Shown: positions 59,324-64,000 of the stretch, piece after piece
Position numbering within the stretch: position 1 is the stretch's first letter
Layout of the letters: each line of letters opens with the position of its first letter
Source of the DNA: UBA1858 sp965227695
GTDB taxonomy: Bacteria > Pseudomonadota > Gammaproteobacteria > UBA4575
NCBI GenBank assembly: GCA_965227695.1
Contig: OZ245760.1
Location: forward strand, 1,178,001-1,242,000
DNA: 64,000 nucleotides
Direction: 5' to 3'
The notes under the pieces: generated by a model
What the model was told of the DNA's origin: nothing
Seen by the model: the letters and a program-made list of their open reading frames with translations, nothing else
The model's database searches: none
Made by a program: the position numbers and the translations under genes

Positions 59324-62300
59324 TTATACGACATGCGGCAACTTCCTTCCTCTCCAGATTGCAAAAATTGCGGGAAACACCACAAGCACCATAATTAATG
59401 CTGAAAATACCCCACCAAGCATTGGAGCTGCGATTCGTTTCATTACATCGGCACCAGTACCGCTTGAATACATGATCGGCACCAGGCCCATAAATAATGC
59501 GAGTCCTGTCATAAGCTTGGGACGTAAACGTAGTGCGGCGCCTTCTGTAATGGCTGCTTTGAGATCTGTGTGGCTATTCATGTGGCCTTCAGACTTATAC
59601 CTTTTCCATGCGATATCAAGGTATAGCATCATGAGCAGTCCGAGCTCTACTGCTAATCCGGCTACTGCAATCATGCCTACAGCTACTGCTACACTAAGTT
59701 TGTAGTCCAGCCATACCAGCAGCCACACCGCACCGATTAATGAGAACGGTAATGCCAGCATGACGATGAGTGTTTCAGTTAATGACTTTCGATGAAAGTA
59801 CAGCATGAAGAAGATCAAAAAGAGGGTAAGGGGGACTAGTATCTTGAGCCTATTCTTGGCACGTTCGTAGTATTTGAACTGACCCGCCCAGGCGATGCGA
59901 TAGCCATGCGGAATACGAACGTTATCCTTAACCACTTGTTTGGCGAGGTTGACATAGTCGGCAATGCCAATCTTTTCATTGACGTCCACAAAAACAAATC
60001 CTACCAGTTGTCCATCTTCATTACGTAGCATGGGTGGACCGGTGCGAAACTTTAAATCGGCTACTTGTGAGATTGGAATCTGGGCGCCATTGGCTGTCGG
60101 AACCAACACTCGTTCCAGGGCTTGTATGCTATCGCGATAGTTGCGTGCATAACGGATAAGGATGTTATAGCGCTCCCGACCTTCTACGGTCTGTGACACC
60201 ACTTGCCCTCCCATAGCAGCTACGATGACGTCCTGCACTTCACCGACATTGAGTCCATAACGAGAAGCTTTTGCACGATCAATATCAAAGTCCAAAAAAT
60301 ATCCCCCGGTCGTACGCTCGGCAAAGGCACTGCGAGTATACGGTTGCGTGCGAGCGTCTTCTTGTAGGGCATGTTCAATCTTTACGGCTATATCTTCGAC
60401 TGTAGCCAGGCCTGGCCCAAATACTTTAATGCCCAAGCTCGAACGGATGCCAGTAGCCAGCATTTCGGTGCGCGTTTGAATCGGCATCCACCAAATATTT
60501 GGCATGCCAGGGAATCGCATTTTGGTATCCATTTCCTGGATCAGTTTGTCCCAGGTCATTCCTTCACGCCATTGATCCTGTGGCTTAAGCATGATGTTTG
60601 TTTCAATCATGGACAACGGTGCCGGATCAGTCGGTGACGTTGAACGCCCAACCTTACCGAATACACGCTCTACTTCAGGAAATCTCATCAGTTCGCGGTC
60701 CATGATCTGCAGGGTTTGAGTGGCTTCCGTGATGGACATGCCGGGTAGGGCGGTGGGCATGTACAAAATGCTACCTTCGTTCAATGGAGGCATGAATTCA
60801 TTTCCAAGCGAACGATAGGCAGGCCAGATCGAGAGTAACGCCAACAGGCCGAGCCCGATTACGGGCCAACGAAACCGGATAGAGAAATGTACAATTGGAC
60901 GATATAGTGTTACGAGGATTTGATTTAACCAGTTCTTATCTCCCCGAATGCGACCGCGAATGACCAATACAGCCAGTGCCGGAATCAGTGTCACGGACAG
61001 TAGCGCGGCGAAGAACATCGAATAGGTTTTAGTAAAAGCGAGTGGCTTGAATAAGCGGCCTTCAGTTCCTTCCAGTGCAAACACCGGGAGGAATGAGACA
61101 GTGATGATCAGTAAGGCAAAGAAAATACTGGGCCCGACCTCCTGCATGGCATCAATTATTACTTCTGTGCGTGTTGGCGAAGAATTTTTGCCGTGAGTTT
61201 CTTCCTGCCAGAGATTCAGGCGACGATGGACATTCTCGACAATCGCAATAGCGGCATCGACCATGGCGCCAATAGCCACTGCGATACCTCCCAGCGACAT
61301 GATATTGGCAGTCAATCCCTGATAATACATGGGAATAAAGGCCAGCAGGATAGCAATGGGCAATGTGATGATCGCCACGAGCGCCGAACGCACATGCAAA
61401 AGAAAAACGATGATGACTAATGAAACAATAATCATCTCTTCGGCGAGTGTGTGTTTGAGGGTTTCGATAGCACGGTTGATCAGGCTGGAGCGGTCGTAGA
61501 CGGGTATGATTTCAACACCTTCAGGCAGGCTGGATTCAAGTTCATCGATTCTTTGCTTAACACGTTCGATGACATCCAATGCGTTTTCGCCATAGCGCAT
61601 GATGACGATACCGCCCACGGTCACTCCTTCTCCATTCAGATCGGACTGACCTCGTTGTAATGCCGGTCCAAGACTTACCGTACCAACATCCGCGATGCGG
61701 ACAGGCACACCGGAATCATCGACTTTAAGCACAACGCTTTTCAGGTCATCGATAGACTTGACGTAACCGCGGCCACGGATGAACTGCTCATGCCCCGATA
61801 CTTCCAGTACGCGCCCGCCAACATCATTGTTTGATTCGCGTACTGCATCTATAACGCGTTTGAGCGGGATTTCAAAAGCGGCCAGCTTATTGGGATCAAT
61901 GTTGATCTGATATTCCTTTTCGAAACCACCCACTGACGCGACTTCTGCCACGCCTTCGACAGATTCCAATGCATAGCGCAAATTGAAATCCTGGATACTG
62001 CGTAGATCTGCCAGATTTCGATTGCCGGTTTTGTCGGTCAATGCGTATTGATATACCCAGCCGACCCCGGTGGCATCGGGGCCCAGAGTTGGGTTAACGC
62101 CTTCCGGTAAATCCTTTTGTGCAGAGTTTAAATATTCCAATACCCTTGAACGCGCCCAGTAAATGTCTGTGCCATCCTCAAAAATCGCGTACACGAAAGA
62201 CAATCCCATAAAACTCTGCCCGCGTACATATTTCACCTTTGGTGCGGCCAGCAATGTAGTGGTCAGTGGATAGGTAATCTGATCCTCGATCAGATCCGGC

Positions 62301-62509
62301 GAACGTCCAGGCCATTCCGTGAAAACGATGACCTGCACATCGGACAAATCCGGAATGGCATCCAGCGGTGCTTCCGTCAACGATCGGTATCCCCAGACGG
62401 CTACCACGATAACGATCATGATTGTTAACAACCAGTTACGCGCGCAATAGGCGATCAAACGCTGGATAGGGCTAGGGTGTTTAATTGAGGTGTCTTGTTG
62501 TTCTACCAT
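59324..62509 (-). CDS. cusA: CusA/CzcA-type heavy-metal RND efflux pump
   Basis: 1061 residues. N-terminal helix then DAIPDLSDVQVIVFTEWPGRSP, as in CusA. The transmembrane relay region is IAVAIGAMVDAAIAIVENVHRR in the first half and AGLAVELGLLMMLYLDIA in the second. The porter region has TRTEMLATGIRSSLGIKVFG, whose Met corresponds to one of the Cu(I)-binding methionines of CusA. Proton-driven export of Cu(I)/Ag(I) from periplasm or cytoplasm through an outer membrane channel. ATG overlaps the cusB-like stop by 7 bp. Confidence 0.92.
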   Translation of the reverse strand: MVEQQDTSIKHPSPIQRLIAYCARNWLLTIMIVIVVAVWGYRSLTEAPLDAIPDLSDVQVIVFTEWPGRSPDLIEDQITYPLTTTLLAAPKVKYVRGQSFMGLSFVYAIFEDGTDIYWARSRVLEYLNSAQKDLPEGVNPTLGPDATGVGWVYQYALTDKTGNRNLADLRSIQDFNLRYALESVEGVAEVASVGGFEKEYQINIDPNKLAAFEIPLKRVIDAVRESNNDVGGRVLEVSGHEQFIRGRGYVKSIDDLKSVVLKVDDSGVPVRIADVGTVSLGPALQRGQSDLNGEGVTVGGIVIMRYGENALDVIERVKQRIDELESSLPEGVEIIPVYDRSSLINRAIETLKHTLAEEMIIVSLVIIVFLLHVRSALVAIITLPIAILLAFIPMYYQGLTANIMSLGGIAVAIGAMVDAAIAIVENVHRRLNLWQEETHGKNSSPTRTEVIIDAMQEVGPSIFFALLIITVSFLPVFALEGTEGRLFKPLAFTKTYSMFFAALLSVTLIPALAVLVIRGRIRGDKNWLNQILVTLYRPIVHFSIRFRWPVIGLGLLALLSIWPAYRSLGNEFMPPLNEGSILYMPTALPGMSITEATQTLQIMDRELMRFPEVERVFGKVGRSTSPTDPAPLSMIETNIMLKPQDQWREGMTWDKLIQEMDTKMRFPGMPNIWWMPIQTRTEMLATGIRSSLGIKVFGPGLATVEDIAVKIEHALQEDARTQPYTRSAFAERTTGGYFLDFDIDRAKASRYGLNVGEVQDVIVAAMGGQVVSQTVEGRERYNILIRYARNYRDSIQALERVLVPTANGAQIPISQVADLKFRTGPPMLRNEDGQLVGFVFVDVNEKIGIADYVNLAKQVVKDNVRIPHGYRIAWAGQFKYYERAKNRLKILVPLTLFLIFFMLYFHRKSLTETLIVMLALPFSLIGAVWLLVWLDYKLSVAVAVGMIAVAGLAVELGLLMMLYLDIAWKRYKSEGHMNSHTDLKAAITEGAALRLRPKLMTGLALFMGLVPIMYSSGTGADVMKRIAAPMLGGVFSALIMVLVVFPAIFAIWRGRKLPHVV

Positions 62510-64000
62510 TGTGCAGTTCCCGATTTAAGTCGACTCTCTGCCGCAATCAGAAAATTGCCAGAAGTCACAACCCTATCTCCAGGCTTCAGACCTTCAAGCA
62601 CTTCGATATATTCCTGTGTGCGTACCCCCGTGGTGATGGTTGAGGGTTTGAGTTTACCGTCACCCAGATCAACAAATACCACGCGGCTGTCGCCCGCAAA
62701 CAGCACAGCCTCTTCCGGTATTGCAAGACGTTCTCCAAGTTTTGCCTTGAGTCGAACTTCAGCATACATTTCGGGTTTGAGCTCACCTTCGGGATTGTCG
62801 AGCACTAGTCGAATACGGCCCGTACGTGTAGCACCTTTAAGATAGGGGTAGATGTAGTTAACCTTGGCCACATAGGTCCGTCCTGGCATATAAGGTAATG
62901 CCACGATGGCTTGCATACCGGTCTTGACCAGATCCAGCTCCGATTCATAGACATCTGCCTCAACCCATACGCTTGACAGATCTGCGATACGCATCAGCTT
63001 GGTACCGGCCTTGTTGGCCGTACCCATGACTACCAATTTTTCCACTACAGTACCCGAGCGTGGAGCCAGTATGGGCACATAATCCAGAGGCTTTCCGCGC
63101 TTTTCCAAATGACGGATCTGGCCCGCTGTCATACCCCATAACGAAAGACGTTTTCGCGCAGCTTCGGCGAGACCATGGTTCTGTCCAGGGCGACGTTTCA
63201 AAATTTCCAGGTACTCCTGCTGCGCTGCCAGCAAATCAGGACCATACACGCTGAATAACATTTCACCCTGCTTGACATATTTGCCGACATAATCCGCCTT
63301 GAGTTCGCCTATCCAGGCATCAAACCTCAAGTTCACATCGGACAGTCGTGTTTCGTCATATGTGACTTCACCCACTGCACGAATTGTGCTTTCCAGTTCA
63401 CGTCGAATCGCAACCGCTGTTTTCAGGCCAATGAGCTGTCGACGACGGCTGTCTACGTTGATTGTGCCAGTCTGCACTTCTTCTTTAGTTACCGGAACCA
63501 GATCCATGCTACAGATGGGGCACTGCCCTGGCCCGGCTGCGCGGACCGAGGTATGCATGGAGCACGTGTAATAAGCAATACCTTCAGGTGTTGTAGTGAC
63601 GAGTTTGAGCTCCTTTTCGCTATCTGTTCCGGTTCGCATATCAAAGACAAGATCCGCATGACCGATTTCCTCTTTTTCAACATCTACTGCCAGTGCCCAT
63701 TGGCCAGTACTTGGGAGCTCAAAAGAACCAATGTAATGGCCTGGCGTAGTTTCGTTCATGCCGATCTCAATAATACGTGGTACTTTATTTATGCTGTCTG
63801 CATCCGTTTGTGTCATCACAGAGTCTGCCATGGCTTCGAAATTCTGAAGCTGAACGACTGCGCGCACTTGCGCGTTGGTTATTGCCTTAGAATTATGATC
63901 ACTGACCTGAACGGTCAGATTATTTGTTCCGATTCGAGGCTGTGGTGGATCAAGACTGACCACTACTCTGAAATTTCCGGCATGAACTACACCGCTTTTA
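62503..64000 (-). CDS. cusB: CusB-type membrane fusion protein (5' partial)
   Basis: The frame stays open to the last base of the window, so the start lies outside; about 499 residues are seen. An N-terminal FixH/YtkA-like domain (HAGNFRVVVSLDPP; DHNSKAITNAQV) is followed by a heavy-metal-binding domain YYTCSMHTSVRAAGPGQCPICSMDLVPV. The adaptor follows: barrel-sandwich (RAVGEVTYDETRLSDVN), a short helical hairpin (LLAAQQEYLEILKRRPGQN), and beta-barrel parts to GDRVVTSGNFLIAAESRL. It links CusA to the outer membrane channel and passes metal to it. The FixH-like front domain is an addition to the E. coli CusB layout. Confidence 0.9.
   Translation of the reverse strand, partial: KSGVVHAGNFRVVVSLDPPQPRIGTNNLTVQVSDHNSKAITNAQVRAVVQLQNFEAMADSVMTQTDADSINKVPRIIEIGMNETTPGHYIGSFELPSTGQWALAVDVEKEEIGHADLVFDMRTGTDSEKELKLVTTTPEGIAYYTCSMHTSVRAAGPGQCPICSMDLVPVTKEEVQTGTINVDSRRRQLIGLKTAVAIRRELESTIRAVGEVTYDETRLSDVNLRFDAWIGELKADYVGKYVKQGEMLFSVYGPDLLAAQQEYLEILKRRPGQNHGLAEAARKRLSLWGMTAGQIRHLEKRGKPLDYVPILAPRSGTVVEKLVVMGTANKAGTKLMRIADLSSVWVEADVYESELDLVKTGMQAIVALPYMPGRTYVAKVNYIYPYLKGATRTGRIRLVLDNPEGELKPEMYAEVRLKAKLGERLAIPEEAVLFAGDSRVVFVDLGDGKLKPSTITTGVRTQEYIEVLEGLKPGDRVVTSGNFLIAAESRLKSGTAQW

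Noticed and set aside
1..64000. CRISPR array, rRNA genes or insertion sequences
   Set aside because: No regularly spaced repeats, no rRNA sequence and no transposase gene were recognised.

Overview
The window looks like chromosomal DNA of a free-living, aerobic gammaproteobacterium. It carries an RraA-like protein, a DUF1820 protein, an isocitrate lyase next to an NADP-type isocitrate dehydrogenase, a rhombosortase/GlyGly-CTERM pair, Liv-type ABC genes and large c-di-GMP hybrid kinases. Genus cannot be fixed from the sequence alone.

Layout. (1) 1-10.5 kb, all on the plus strand: the end of a ThDP-dependent enzyme, two short citrate-synthase-like genes, a TonB-dependent receptor broken by one in-frame TAG, a PF04392-type binding protein and a 1500-residue HK-REC-REC-Hpt-REC-GGDEF-EAL protein. 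(2) 10.9-18 kb: an acyl-CoA ligase gene followed by a complete branched-chain-type ABC transporter whose binding-protein gene is flanked by hairpins. (3) 18-25.4 kb: rhombosortase and its probable reprolysin-like substrate, two small secreted proteins, an HAE3-type RND exporter, an MBL-fold hydrolase and RraA. (4) 25.7-31.4 kb: isocitrate lyase, isocitrate dehydrogenase, two signalling proteins and a DUF1820 protein. (5) 31.6-32 kb: tRNA-Ser(GGA) preceded by a tandem 192-bp duplication holding a 3'-truncated tRNA copy and a string of small palindromes. (6) 32.4-39.3 kb: accessory segment with a PIN-like gene, a large serine recombinase with its DUF2924 partner, both terminase subunits, a ParB-methyltransferase and a divergent CGNR-type zinc-finger regulator, but no virion structural genes. 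(7) 39.6-42.7 kb: DUF547 protein, APC permease, a membrane protein and a short relic of a multicopper oxidase. (8) 42.9-64 kb: a large copper/silver resistance island.

The copper island has several transcription units. A minus-strand unit encodes cytochrome c, a TolC-like lipoprotein with a His-rich tail, and a Tat-exported multicopper oxidase. A plus-strand unit, preceded by a MerR-type promoter with a 19-bp spacer, encodes a Met/His-rich secreted protein, a MerR regulator, a DUF2933 protein, an ICMT-like methyltransferase, a YHS protein, a P1B ATPase and a DUF5676 protein. Further genes encode a GDCCVxC protein, a dihaem cytochrome and a Met/His-rich protein. A response regulator/kinase pair follows, whose kinase has a Met-rich periplasmic loop, and then CusA and CusB. 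Together these suggest cytosolic Cu(I) export by the ATPase, periplasmic Cu(I) oxidation and buffering by the oxidase and Met-rich proteins, and transenvelope efflux by CusBA with a TolC-like channel. The points most worth a second look are the SDHC (instead of CxxC) motifs in both N-terminal HMA domains of the ATPase, the 13-Met loop of the sensor kinase, the terminase/ParB-methyltransferase/recombinase cassette with a repeated CGTTACAT operator, the amber codon in the TonB receptor, and the tRNA-Ser duplication.
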